NCBI RefSeq assembly: GCF_002994745.2
Contig: NC_037088.1
Location: 48,118,897-48,182,896, forward strand
Direction of reading: 5' to 3'
DNA: 64,000 nt
DNA from: Rosa chinensis
Taxonomy: Eukaryota; Streptophyta; Magnoliopsida; Rosales; Rosaceae
How positions within the stretch are numbered: position 1 is the stretch's first letter; each line of letters opens with the position of its first letter. The position numbers and the translations under genes were made by a program. The notes under the pieces are model-generated. The model was not told where the DNA came from and searched no databases. It saw only the letters and a list, made by a program, of their open reading frames with translations. Shown piece by piece: positions 1 to 10,638 of this stretch.

Positions 1-338
1 CAATAAGATTGAGACGTTCACTATATGGATTGAAATAATCCGGACGGATATGGTCTAACCATCTAAGTGACTACTTGATTGGGAAGGGATATGAGAACAA
101 TGAAATATGCCCATGCGTGTATATAAAAAGGACAAGTTCCGGATTTGCAATTGTAGTAGTTTATGTCGATGACATGAACCTAATTGGAACTCTAGATGAG
201 TTAAAGGAAACTGCTAAGTACTTGAAATCCGAATTTAAGATGAAAGATCTTGGGAAAACACGGTTTTGCCTCGAACTAGAACTCGAACACCATAGTGATG
301 GGATTATGATCCATCAGTCAGCATATACTAAAAAAATA
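1..338 (+). pseudogene. copia reverse transcriptase fragment (YVDD)
   Basis: The translation reads through the copia RT palm (SLYGLK, then a stop in place of Q, then YVDDMNLIG and a MKDLGKTRFCLELELEHH segment). The YVDD aspartates are retained. The reading frame ends where the MULE begins, after the SAYT segment. In copia #2 the same protein continues directly into the stretch that here resumes at about 2130. It is inferred to be non-functional because of the stop and the insertion. Confidence 0.85.
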
Positions 339-735
339 GGATTAAATTCAGTTTGCCCCCTTCAACTTTGGGGCAAACATCAGTTTGGTCCCTGACTTTT
401 TTTTTTAATCATGATGGTCCTTGCACTTCTATTTTCCATCACGCAAGTCCAAAATTCAAATTTGGCTCGAAAGGTGATGTCATATGCTGAGCTGGACCAG
501 ACATCCGGGCCCACTTTTCAAATTTTAAATCACTAATAAGGGCAAAATAGACATTTCTAATTTAATTTAATTTGTTTTATTATCTAATATCTAATATTTT
601 TTTTCTTTTTTCTCTCTCTTTTGCTTCACTTTGCCTCTCTCTCTTGTTGCACGGCCTCTCTCTCTCTTCCCAACCTCTCTTCTTCTTCTCTTCCTCTGCC
701 GTCACCGGAGACCACCACCTCCAGCCACCAACCCG
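339..735 (+). repeat. left terminal inverted repeat of the Pack-MULE
   Basis: Matches the right TIR with scattered differences. It includes the segment reading gacatccgggcccac and an AT-rich block, then a CT-rich stretch that ends in the ccaccacctccagcc motif. Confidence 0.8.
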
Positions 736-1639
736 TAAAGCTTAAGCACCTAGTTATCCGCAAAATTGAAAGCCATCTCCATGCTGCTCAAGCACCTCTC
801 CACTGGATAATCCCCATAACTCCCACAAGGCTTGCAACACACAAAATGGGTCACAAATGGCCACCTCTCATCCCCCAAACCCGGATGATATTTCTCTATC
901 ATCTCCTCATACCGATCCACCAATCCAGCCCAATATCTATGCAAGTAATATGAATTCTCCACAAAAACCTTCTCCATCCACAGATCCTTCTGTGACACCA
1001 ACAAGTATATCAATGCAGACTGATCATTCGCCTTAAACGCCGGCCTCCCCTTCAAATTGGCAGTCAAAACCTTCCCGGCCTCCTCTCTTATCGGCCCCTT
1101 GGGACCCATCGGAGCCCAAGCATCAAGCAAATCCAAAGACCACTGGCAATTCCTAAATAGAAAACTCCCAGTATTCAAAGCAATCCAAGACTTCTGATCA
1201 AACAGCAAATCTGGGTAGGCTTACCGTTCACCAAGCTCGGAAACTCCTGGTTTAACTGAAGCCACCGCCTTCTCTCCATGTCCCAATTTCCGATCTTGGG
1301 TCCGAGCGTGTACGTCACGTTCGGGTTACTGATCTGGGTGCCGTTGATGAACTCATCCGGGTAGTTAGGGTCACTGTCGGATCGGATCTCGGCTAGGATC
1401 CGATTCGTCTCCTTGATTAAGTTTTGGTTCACGGCGTCGGCCTCAGAGCTGCCTAGGTTGCCCACTCTGATCATGCCACGTAGGACCAGGATGGTGATTT
1501 TGATGTTGTTGAACGTCTTCTGGATCTGGCGGCCAAATGGCAGGATGCGGTTGGCGGAGGCTACTCAGGCTAAGGTGGCGATGGTGGTGGGCAGCCCACT
1601 TGAGCTTCGCTTCTGGGGGGTGAAATTGTCCTGACCCAT
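720..1639 (-). pseudogene. internally deleted xyloglucan xylosyltransferase (GT34, XXT5-like) gene copy
   Basis: Read on the minus strand, the copy starts with MGQDNFTPQKRSSSGLPTT at 1639. It then shows the IQKTFNNIKITIL membrane-anchor region, the stem (VGNLGSSEADAVNQN, NVTYTLGPKI) and, after a junction, the GT34 C-terminal half (SWIALNTGSFLFRNCQWSLD, GYWAGLVDRYEEMIEKYHPG, DERWPFVTHF). In the family these parts are Golgi type II xylosyltransferases that add xylose to xyloglucan. Near 1215 the text jumps from VNG straight to PDLLFDQ, so the middle of the enzyme, including the DXD metal-binding site, is missing and the frame shifts. There are stops near 1590 and at the ADN-stop (750) where family members continue with Q. 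It is a captured, non-coding copy. Confidence 0.85.
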
Positions 1640-1724
1640 TTCTTGGAGTAGCTGAAAGGTGAAGTCTTTAGCTGAGGAGATTCGAGAGAAGTGCTGGAGA
1701 GTAAGGGCGGAGGCGGCAGTGCTC

Positions 1725-2118
1725 ATGGCTGGAGGTGGTGGTCTCCGGTGATGGCAGAGGAAGAGAAGAAGAAGAGAGGTCAGGAAGAGAGAGAGAGGCC
1801 GTGCGGCAAGATAGAGGCAAAGTGAAGCTAAAGAGAGAGAAAAATAAAAAAAATATTAGATATTAGATAATAAAAGAAAAAAAAAATTAAATTAAATTAG
1901 AAATGTCTATTTTGCCCTTATTAGTGATTTAAAATATGAAAAGTGGTCCCGGATGTCTGGTCCAGCTCAGCATATGACATCACCTTTCGAGCCAAATTTG
2001 AATTTTGGACTTGCGTGATGGAAAATAGAAGTGCAAGGACCATCATGATTAAAAAAAAAGGTCAGGAACCAAACTGATGTTAGCCCTAAAGTTGAAGGGG
2101 GCAAACTGAATTTAGTCC
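1725..2118 (-). repeat. right terminal inverted repeat of the Pack-MULE
   Basis: Reverse complement of the left TIR. It begins at the ggctggaggtggtgg motif and ends in ctgaatttagtcc at the copia junction. Confidence 0.8.
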
Positions 2119-2129
2119 CAAAAATTATT

Positions 2130-3036
2130 AAGGTACTTTAATGAAGATAAAGTAAAGCCTGTGAGTACTCCCATGATCGGTCGTAGTCTTGAGCCTGAAA
2201 AAGATCTGTTTCGTCCAAGTGATGAGGACGAAGACTTATTAGAGGCTGAAGTGCCCTATCTAAATGCAATAGGCGCATTATTGTACTTAGCTCAATGCAC
2301 AAGACCGGACATCTCATTCGCAGTGAACTTGTTAGCCAGACACAGTTCTGCGCCAACACGCCGCCATTGGATTGGCATACAGACAATCTTTCGATACTTG
2401 AGAGGTACGATTGATATGGGCTTATTCTATCCCTATAGAGAGAAAAGAAATAACGGAAGTGTGGGATCGGACTCCACAAGGTAAAACGCCACCTTTCGTG
2501 CTCCTCCTCCCCTCCATCAAAATGACAACGATGTCTTGATAGGTTTTATTGATGCAGGGTATCTCTCTGACCCTCACAAAGGTCGCTCCCAAAAGGGTTA
2601 TGTCTTTACCATGGGAAGCACTGCGATATCTTGGAGGTCTACAAAGCAGACCCTTGTTGCTACTTCCTCAAATCATGCAGATATTATCGCTCTACATGAA
2701 GCCGTGCGAGAATGCATATGGCTAAGGTCTGTAGTTAGACACATTCGAGGAACTTGTGGTTTGAAGTCTACCACAGATGAACCTACATGCATTTATGAAG
2801 ATAATGCAGCTTGTATTGAGCAAATGAAGTTAGGTTTCATCAAGGGCGATAACACCAAGCATATATCGCCTAAGTTCTTTTACAATCAGCAACAACAAAC
2901 ACTTCTAAATATTGAAGTGAATCAAATCCGTTCAGAGGATAATATAGCGGACTTGTTTACCAAGTCGTTACCTAAATCCACATTCGAGAAACATGTGAAG
3001 AGCATCGGATTAAGAAAGTTATCCAAACTCCCATAA
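2130..3036 (+). pseudogene. copia #1 RT end and RNase H
   Basis: The first part (2161-2480) is the connection after the RT thumb: VPYLNAIGALLYLAQCTRPDIS and the FRYLRGTIDMGLFYP block. After a small unaligned GC-rich stretch at 2484-2530 the copia RNase H follows (GFIDAGYLSDPHKGRSQKGY, ATSSNHADIIALHEAVRECI, YEDNAACIEQMK, NIADLFTKSLPKSTFEKH). The acidic residues expected of the fold can be seen. A stop separates the two blocks. It lies just upstream of the polypurine tract and LTR. Confidence 0.85.
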
Positions 3037-3410
3037 TTGTAGAAATCAGGGGGAGGCCTTGACATCAGGGGGAGGTATGATGTCTACATGTTCGATCTCG
3101 AAGAGTGAAGGACGTGTTGTGCTCGTTTTGCCCTTTGACCAGGGTTATTTTTGTCCCACAGAGTTTTTGTTACCTGGCAAGGTTTTTAGTGAGGCAATGA
3201 TCAAAGCGTCATCACCAATTTTGAGAGGCACAATGGGGAGTGTTGAAGGATGTCGACTACTCCACATTCACGCGCGTTGTGCTCTTTTTCTTCTTCGACC
3301 AAGGTTGTTTTTTCCCACAGAGTTTTTATTACTTGGCAAGGTTTTTGACGAGCCAACTTAGAAGCGCATAGCATAGGCAACACTATTGACATGGAATATC
3401 CAAGGGGGAG
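3037..3410 (+). other. copia #1 3' noncoding region and polypurine tract
   Basis: Between the end of RNase H and the LTR there are repeated G-rich stretches (cagggggagg twice near 3050-3075). The polypurine tract caagggggag comes directly before the LTR at 3411. The same layout is present in the three other copia elements of the window. Confidence 0.7.
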
Positions 3411-3643
3411 TGTTGTAAATGATAATAACTATTCATGCAATAGGTATTTCTTAATGTATGCGATTGACATACTTGTAATGTGCGATTGACAGACTCGTAA
3501 TGTATGTGATTGATAGATTCGTAATGTGCGAGTGATTAGTATAGCTATTATGTATTGCCTTTTGTATACATGATGTAACCCTATATAAACCTCATGGTGA
3601 GATGAATACAATATAATACAATTTTTTCCAATTCTCTACAACA
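3411..3643 (+). repeat. 3' LTR of copia #1
   Basis: Starts TGTTGTAAAT after the polypurine tract and ends CTCTACAACA. It shares start, end and TATA region (TATATAAA at 3582-3589) with the LTRs of copia #3, so both belong to one LTR family. It is followed by ordinary AT-rich sequence. Confidence 0.85.
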
Positions 3644-4413
3644 CAATTCATCAATAAATAATTTTCAGACAAAGAAGACTAAATGCATTCATATAAACTC
3701 AATATACCTAAGATGTAGGTCTAATACTTATATACCTACATTATAGGATGAAAAACATTAGAACAAAAATTCAAACATTATTGCTTCATTTGTATCTATA
3801 TAATAGGTATTTAAAGTTGTGTCGTAGAGATTTAATCTACCTAGACATACGAAGTAGGAAAAAAAAATATAGAATATATTCCGAATCTAATCAAAAGGTA
3901 CAAATATGTATATATAGAACTTATACCTAATTAAAAGATACAATGTATGAAAGAGAAAATGTGAGATAATGAGAAAACCTTAGATATAGAGATATAGAGA
4001 AACTTGATTTTTTTTTTTAAACTTGTGAAATCTTACCTATAAATAAGGCATGTAAATGTGAAATAAAAATATCTAATCAAATTCTAGGACAAATTTTACC
4101 TATAACACCATAATCGATTCTATATTAAAGGTAAGCAAAAACTTCTTACCAATTCTATAATAAAGGTAGATGCGAATTGAATATGTCATGTTAGTAAGAC
4201 ATAAAAATGATCTAAGAAGGGAGAAGCCACAAAAAAAAAAAAAATACTAATGTGAAAGAAAAAGCTAGAAATAAATAGAGAAATGAGAAGTATGTTTTGG
4301 AAATAGGATATGCATGGAACAAGAAGAGGGAAAAAACGATGATTCGGTAGGAAAAAGTAGGAAGAAGAAGAAGAAGAAGAAGACAATGTGTGATAGGCAA
4401 GATCAAGGAAGAA
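3644..4413. other. AT-rich intergenic sequence, no gene seen
   Basis: Very AT-rich, with short poly-A runs and a small GAA repeat near 4365-4382. Reading both strands gives only low-complexity frames. I see no recognisable gene or element here. Confidence 0.5.
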
Positions 4414-4657
4414 TAATATCTTGGGGCCGTGACCACTTACCCGATTTTAGGCTAACAATTGCCCACTTACTCCTCTGAGAGTTTTTTAACTCCATTTACC
4501 CAATCCAACATTCATTGACAGTTTTGCCCCTATTTTAATTAATAAATTACATCTCTCTCTCAGACTCTTTCTCTTCGATCTATTTTCTCTTTCCTCCCCC
4601 CTCATCGATCTCTCCCTCCCTCCCTCCCACCTCCGGCCAGTGATATGTTGACCACAG

Positions 4658-4659
<2 letters not shown>

Positions 4660-4713
<54 letters not shown>
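4660..4713. repeat. (CT)n microsatellite
   Basis: Perfect CT dinucleotide run of about 53 bp just upstream of the captured bHLH fragment. It may be a captured 5' leader or promoter microsatellite. Confidence 0.95.
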
Positions 4714-4715
<2 letters not shown>

Positions 4716-4734
4716 GGCTCACACGACACCGGAC

Positions 4735-4880
4735 GGCTGCAGAAGCTACTGCCGTGGGAGAAGAAGATGGACACCGTCACCATGCTCGTGGCGGCGCACC
4801 GCTACATTCGATTCCTCCAGCCTTAGGTCGCCGGCGTCCCTGCCATGCCCATCGTCGCCTCCAGCTCCGTGCCCGTCTTG
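4735..4880 (+). pseudogene. captured bHLH transcription factor fragment (second helix)
   Basis: The translation from about 4743 reads KLLPWEKKMDTVTMLVAAHR and then YIRFLQ. This resembles the loop and second helix of the bHLH52/53-like group, whose members read LLPW(E/D)(K/R)KM followed by a (Y/H)KY(V/I)KFLQ(A/S)Q helix. A TAG takes the place of the expected glutamine codon after FLQ. The basic region is absent, so no DNA binding could remain. The fragment runs into the oppositely oriented ACD11-like piece near 4870. Confidence 0.55.
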
Positions 4881-5012
4881 AAACAGCGGCGAGACGAGAG
4901 AACACGCTTGCGAGATCGGCGCAACCTCCACTTCACCGGTCTGAGATTTCACGGCTGCCTCCAGCTTCTTGAATAGCTCTGCAATTTTCCTCAGCGGCTT
5001 CTCGTTCGGCAT
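4868..5012 (-). pseudogene. captured ACD11-like glycolipid-transfer-protein N-terminal fragment
   Basis: On the minus strand the reading starts at 5012 with MPNEKPLRKIAELFKKL and continues through EVEVAPISQACSLVSPLF. This matches the start of ACD11-type glycolipid transfer domain proteins (family: sphingolipid carriers; loss of ACD11 in Arabidopsis gives accelerated cell death). Similarity stops after SPLF, near 4877, at the junction with the bHLH piece. It covers about the first 45 residues of a protein of about 200, so it is a fragment. Confidence 0.7.
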
Positions 5013-5174
5013 TGCAAACTATCTCTCTCTTCTCTCTCTCTTCTTCTTCTTCTTCTTCTGTGAAATTCTCTCAAGTTCTTCTTCTTCTTTTTTTGGTAAA
5101 TTTGGCAGAAGGATTATAAGGAAAGAAGAAACAAGAATGAAAAAAAAAAAAGTTTTATTGAGTAGTTATACATG

Positions 5175-5545
5175 TCTATTGCGGGGCAATAATATGATTA
5201 TTGAGAGACAATAATATGAGTATTGGGGGGCAATAATATGCATATAAATTGATTAATTGTGCCTGTAGTGTATTCATTTTGGTTTTGGGAGTTTATACAA
5301 TTCACTAGACTGCAATAATATGATTATTGGGAGGCAATAATATGAGTATTGGGGGCAATAATATGCATATAAATTGATCAATTGTGCCTGTAGTGTATTC
5401 ATTTTGGTTTTGGGAGTTTATACAATTCACTGGACGACAATAATATGATTTTGGGAGGCAATAATATGATTATTGGGAGGCAATAATATGATTACTGGGG
5501 GGCAATAATATGATTACTGGGGGGCAATAATATGGTTACTGGGTA
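5175..5545 (+). repeat. minisatellite based on GGCAATAATATGATTATTGG
   Basis: The unit of about 21 bp recurs at least ten times with small changes. Two longer copies of about 130 bp (near 5215-5310 and 5345-5440), with a shared spacer containing TGTGCCTGTAGTGTATTC, are embedded, so there is higher-order duplication inside the MULE. Confidence 0.85.
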
Positions 5546-5790
5546 TTAATAAATTCAGACGCCGGAATCCGGTCACCAGTCGAGAAGCCGGATTCCCAAT
5601 TCCGGTCATCGGTTGCCGGATTTTGGTGACCGATCGCTGGATTCTGGTCATCGGTCGCCGGAGTCCCATCACCGGAGACTGCGGCCGGCCATTGGTCACA
5701 GGAGCACAGCAAGGTGGAGGATGACTTCTCTCTCTAAGTGAGAAAGAAGGATGACATCTCTCTCTAAGTGAGAAAGAAGGAGAGGGTAAA
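5546..5790. repeat. short GC-rich repeat and a tandem 32-bp duplication
   Basis: The motif CCGG(T/A)nnCCGGTCA recurs from 5560 to 5690. Then a unit reading GGATGAC(T/A)TCTCTCTCTAA is present twice at about 5717-5780. Confidence 0.7.
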
Positions 5791-5954
5791 AAAGTCTCAA
5801 AAATAAATAAAAAGAATTAAAAAATAATTAATTGGGTATTAGGGAAATAATCCCTTAGAGTGTTTTGGGTAAATGGGGTTAAAAAACAGTTGGTAGAGCA
5901 AGTGGGCAATTTTTAAGCTGAAATTGGGTAAATGATCATTTCCCCTAATATCTT

Positions 5955-6640
5955 AATATATATAGATTCATCTTTTGAATTCAATCAAGAAACTAATAAT
6001 ATAAATTAAAGTCAACACATTAAATTTGCTAATTTTATATTAACAAGATTGCAATAATTTAGGATTCCCATTAATATATTGGCTTTTACTGTTTATTGTG
6101 CAAAATATATTAAATAAGGGTATGTTAGGAATGAAAAGTTTAGGTGTTGAGTCAGCAAGATAAAAAAATAAATAAATCCAATGTGGCAGCTGAGTCATAG
6201 GACCGCGATTAATAAAAAACTTCATCCGGACTGCATCTAATATAAGATGTGAATTTTGGACTTATATCTAAATAAGTTGATATAAAAACGGGACGTTTAC
6301 AGCATGCAACATGCATATGCCCAAGTTTAGCTCCATAAACATCATAGAAAGGCAATATCTCAGAAAGATTTGTTTCAACTTTCGCCACTTGATCCCTTTC
6401 CAGATTGGACGCAAAAGCATACTGTTTATCTTTTAACAGTGTCAACTATTTTGAAGTCCGAATCATCACAAAGTCATGTTTTGAAAGACCAAGAAATGGT
6501 CTGATGGAAGGTTGAGATCCCTATTAGCTTGGATATGGGGCTGGGAGAGATGAAAGATTAAGGCAGACGCAAAATCTATCATGTACTAACACATACCAAA
6601 TCCCATCAGCACTAGCCTTAAGCGAGTTTTCTAATTTAAA
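5955..6640. other. intergenic sequence, no gene seen
   Basis: AT-rich sequence between the MULE and receptor-kinase remnant A. No domain or element is recognised on either strand. Confidence 0.5.
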
Positions 6641-6720
6641 TTGCTTACAGACATCATGACTCCAAAAGTCCAAATCAGTAAAATTGTACATAGAAAAAAA
6701 CAAATGAACGAAGCATTAAG

Positions 6721-7500
6721 CTATTGCAACCCATTACACTGCAGAAAACTTTCCGATGCAAGAAGACTGTCTCTAATGGAAAGCAATTCAGATGCAACGT
6801 CACTGACATCTATCTGGTCTCTTGGGACCTCAGAGGAATACGCAACTCTAATTTCAAATCTCAAACTCAATAGCGTTACATTTTCTTTAGTATAGTCGGT
6901 ATCTCCTTGAAGTAATCTTGAATCTGTAATCTCTGTAACACGTTTTGCGAGAGTGATCTTCACAAAATTAAGAAGATTCCAGCTGTCACTGAACATGTGA
7001 TCAGTTTGCCTATTCCCCATAAACATTTCTAACAAGTAACAAGAGAATGCCTAAGCTGTAGACATCTCCATTTGTGGATACCTCACTTCCCATACCATAC
7101 CTAACAAGAATACTAAAACTTGTTACCACAATTGTACATTTGTTCTTGTGTAAGATAAAAGAAAGAGAAAGGAAACTGTAAATCATATATAGGACAAGTA
7201 AATACCTGGAGCAGCATAACCAATTGATCCTCTGCTCCCGAACTTGATTGATTTGCAGAAGCAGTACTGGTTAGTTTTGAGAGAAATCTTGCCAGTCCTA
7301 AGTCGGACACATGTCCGGTCAGCTCACTGTCCAAAAGAACATTGCTTGGCTTGAGATCACATTGAACAATTGGTTGTTCACAACGATTATGAAGATAATC
7401 CAGTGCATGAGCAATATCAATGACAATATCGAGCATTTGAACAAGACCTAAATTCTTTGGTGGGTATCTTGCATCTTCTATTCCAGTTCTAAGTGAAATT
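6721..7500 (-). pseudogene. LRR receptor kinase remnant A (kinase C-terminal part)
   Basis: Two blocks of an LRR-XII kinase can be read. The block at 7500-7205 has IDIAHALDYLHN, then VQCDLKPSNVLLD and a DLGLARF segment. The block at 7105-6721 has YGMGSEVST and LEMFMGNRQTDHMFSDS. The catalytic-loop histidine is replaced (VQCDLKPSN instead of VHCDLKPSN), the DFG motif reads DLG, a frameshift sits near the GSIGYAAP motif, and a short insertion interrupts the LLLEM segment. Splice-like GT and AG sites at the family's usual intron position are present. No LRR or ATP-binding lobe is found upstream. It is a decayed fragment of the same family as gene B. Confidence 0.85.
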
Positions 7501-7569
7501 GGCATTTGGTTGTGAAATTGGTAATATATGTGACAAATTAATTTATGGGCATGAAAAAGTGACTTCACT

Positions 7570-8400
7570 CTTCGCTTCTAATTAATTATAGTTTGTTGGT
7601 TTTCCAATGGGACATAGGAAAGTGCCAAGATTACATAACAAGTCAAGTTCATAACATTGGCATGGTGCACCTTTACTTTTCAGAAAAGAATTGCACAAAA
7701 GGCCACACTTATTTCTTCCCTAAGTTTCGTTTGTACAGGGCATGTGCAATTTCTCTTCCAATACACGTTTATTACCAAAGAAAAAGAATAAACTGTCACA
7801 GCATGTCGTTACCAGATTAAAGGTCTCAACTCAATTGCCTTTTGCAGAGTTAGTCACTCAGTCACTCACTCATTCTAAATCTAAGCATGATCTATTATGG
7901 TTGATAAGAAGGTGCATCACATATGGACTTCGGGGTAGACTTTCATCTAGTTAGATAGAATTCATTCACACTGGATTGATCGAGACACATTAATTTAGAC
8001 AATAGTACTGTTCATTTTTAATTATTTCCCAGCAACTGTAGCAGAAACACATAAATCACACATAGTACAAAATACATGTTGAATATCAATTTCATGCTCA
8101 CTTGGTAAAAATACAAAATCACAACACCACCGAAAGAATGTCAGGATGTTGCAGTGCAACTGATCAAGCTCATGACAGCTCCAGCTTGATTCATTAATCC
8201 GAATGGGATCATGTACGTGTTTCAATTTAGGATACAGATTTACGCAATACGTATCAGTACTCTTTTTTATTCATTTTAGTACATTAACATGCAAATTTCA
8301 AGAACCACTATGGTAGCAACAGGACTTCAGAGATAATTCAAAAACAAAACAGATCAGAATACAAGAACCATATAACAATTTATTAGCCATCACAAAACAT
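7570..8400. other. intergenic sequence, no gene seen
   Basis: Sequence between remnant A and gene B. It contains the 3' flank of gene B. No recognisable coding region or element. Confidence 0.5.
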
Positions 8401-8796
8401 AATAATTTGAAAGGTTCTAGTTGAGAAGATTGCGCCTAAAGGATTGCAATTCAGATGCAACATCACTGATATCCTTTCTGTTTGTGGGGCATTCAACAGA
8501 ACATGCAATTCCTATACCAAGTATCAGAGTCAAGTACCCTTCAATTTTCTGTGCTCTCACACTCAATCGGCTGTGCCTGTGAGCTTCAGCGACATTGGTG
8601 GTGCCTTCTTGAAGAACTAGTGATTCTGAAATCTCTGAAACCAGTTCAGGGAGAGCTGTCTTCACATAATTATGAAGATTCAAGCTGTCACTGAACATGT
8701 GACCAGTGGGTCGCTTCCCCGTAAACATTTCTAACAAGAGAATGCCAAAGCTGTAGACATCCCCGCATGTCGATACCTCACTTCCCATACCATACT

Positions 8797-8925
8797 CTAC
8801 AATTTAAACAATATCATAAATATTTGTCACTACATATGCATAAATCAAATATCTCTCAGTGTTTTGAAATATGTTACAGTAAAACAGGGTGAGCAAAAAA
8901 TTCTGAAGCATATGAGGAAAATTAC
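8797..8925 (-). other. intron of receptor kinase B
   Basis: The donor AG|GTAAT follows GSVGYAAP, and the acceptor TTGTAG|AG precedes EYGMGSEVS. The reading frame and protein match remain continuous after removal. Gene D has an intron at the same place (56825-56938). Confidence 0.85.
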
Positions 8926-10638
8926 CTGGTGCAGCATAACCAACCGATCCTCTAATTCCAATGGAGCTTGATTGATTTCCGGAAACACTCATGGTTGGTT
9001 CTGAGAGAAACCTTGAAAGCCCAAAGTCAGAAACATGTCCAGTCAAGTCACCATCTAAGAGAACATTACTTGGCTTGAGATCACAATGAACGATCGGTGT
9101 TTCACAATGGTTGTGAAGATAATCCAATGCACTAGCAACATCAATGGCAATGTTGAGCCTCTGAATAAGACTTAAAATTTTGGGTGCTTCAGTTACCTCT
9201 CCAGTTCCAGTAGATGGATGCAACCACTCTTCCAAGCTCCCGTTGTCCATGAACTCGTAAACAAGAGCCTTGAAATCATTGCCACCAAAATCAATACTTG
9301 AACATGCAGTTAAGATCTTGACCAGATTACGATGTCTGATATTTCTCAACACCTCACATTCGGCCATGAAACTTTTAGCTGCTCCCCGGTGTAACATGTT
9401 AAGGACCTTCACAGCGATAACAACTCTATCATCAGTAAGGATTCCTTTGTACACAGACCCATAAGCACCCACACCGATCAAATTAGCTAAAGAAAAACCA
9501 TCAGTAGCTCTCAGGAGTGTAGCATATGAAACTTGCAAAACAGAGTTCCCCAGTGTTCTTAAATTAGTTTCTTTCCTTTTCTTACCAAGAAGAAAAAGAG
9601 ACAACACCACAACCAGTCCCAAAAGAGTGAACCCGGAGACTAAAGACATCATTAGTTTCATTCTATGAGACAACCCTTCTCCTTTAGACTCATTAAGCTT
9701 GCACAGAGGAAGTCGAAGACTAGCCATACCTCCGCAGAGTCTAGCGTTTCCAGCAACCGAAATAGCACTTTCATTCTTAAAGACACCCTTAATTGGTACT
9801 GCTCCCCAAAATTGATTGAAGGATAGGTTTAGATTCTCCAAGTTTCCAAAGCGCTCGAAAAATTGTGGAATATCTCCTGACAAATTGTTGCGAGAAAAGT
9901 CTAAATCTCGAAGCCCTCTCAATTCTTGCATAGATGAAGGGATGGGCCCGTTGAAGAAGTTGCCTTGCAAGTGTAGGACTTCTAAGCTCTCGCAACTGCC
10001 AAGGCTACTGGGAAGTTCTCCTGATAACAAGTTGTTAGAAACGTCCAGTTGACCTAGATTCTTCAATTTTCCGATCTCCATAGGAAGGGAACTAGTGAAT
10101 TGGTTTCTATCCAATGCCATAACTGTGGATAAAGATGAGAGGCCAAAAACTTGAGGTGGTATCGTGCCATTTAGATTGTTTCCAGAAAGACCCAACTCTA
10201 GCAACCAATGGCATTTCCCTAGGTTGGAAGGGATGCTGCCCTCTAGATTATTTTCTTGCAATTGGAGCATTATTAATAAAGTTAAGTTTCCTAGAGAGGA
10301 TGGAATGCTCCCTGATAATTGGTTGTTGTGAAGATACAATCGCCCAAGCCTTGAAAGCCTCCCAATGTATGTGGGGATGCTACCTGTGAAGTAGTTACTT
10401 GCCAGAGAGAGAATTTGCAAGTTGGCAAGATTCCCTAATCCAGTTGGGATGCTTCCATGTAGTTGGTTGTCTGTAAGCCAAAGCCCGTGGAGATTGGTTG
10501 AGAGATTGGATACTGATGTGGGCAACGTCCCTCCAAAATTGTTGTCTTCGAAGGCCAACAAAGCAAGTTGTGTGGCATTTATCAATTCTGAGACAAAACT
10601 CAAGTCACCATGTTTATCGCTTCCAAGATTATTATCAC

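Larger units (their letters stand above)
339..2118. mobile_element. Pack-MULE-like element with long TIRs carrying a xylosyltransferase gene copy
   Basis: The two ends are long inverted repeats: about 395 bp at 339-735 matches the reverse complement of about 1725-2118, starting GGATTAAATTCAGTTTGCCCCC on the left and ending in its inverted match on the right. The termini resemble the MITE at 44707-45102, which has a perfect 9-bp target duplication typical of Mutator-like elements. Here the flanks (aaaaaaata on the left, caaaaatta on the right) match at only 7 of 9 positions. No transposase is present. The centre is a broken host gene copy. It is inserted in the RT of copia #1. Confidence 0.8.
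1..3643 (+). mobile_element. Ty1/copia retrotransposon #1, 3' part, interrupted by a Pack-MULE
   Basis: Copia-type order is visible: reverse transcriptase with the YVDD active site, then RNase H, a polypurine tract (caagggggag) and a 3' LTR. The 5' LTR, gag, protease and integrase lie outside the window to the left. A MULE at 339-2118 splits the RT domain. Both halves align in order with the same region of copia #2 (34120-34170), so the interruption is an insertion and not a rearrangement. The coding part carries an in-frame stop near position 35 (a glutamine codon turned into TAA) and another stop after 2480, so this copy is dead. Confidence 0.9.
4423..5945. mobile_element. MULE with two captured gene fragments
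   Basis: The element is bounded by perfect 9-bp direct repeats, TAATATCTT, at 4414-4422 and 5946-5954. Its ends are inverted repeats of about 100 bp: GGGGCCGTGACCACTTACCC on the left against the reverse complement of 5850-5945. The 9-bp target duplication is the Mutator-like signature. No transposase is present. The inside holds a (CT)n tract, two host-gene fragments in convergent orientation (bHLH on plus, ACD11-like on minus), a minisatellite and a GC-rich repeat with the CCGGTCA motif. Confidence 0.85.

Noticed and set aside
621..953. Plus-strand open frame over the captured xylosyltransferase
   Set aside because: It is the shadow of the minus-strand GT34 copy and the CT-rich TIR; the composition is not protein-like.
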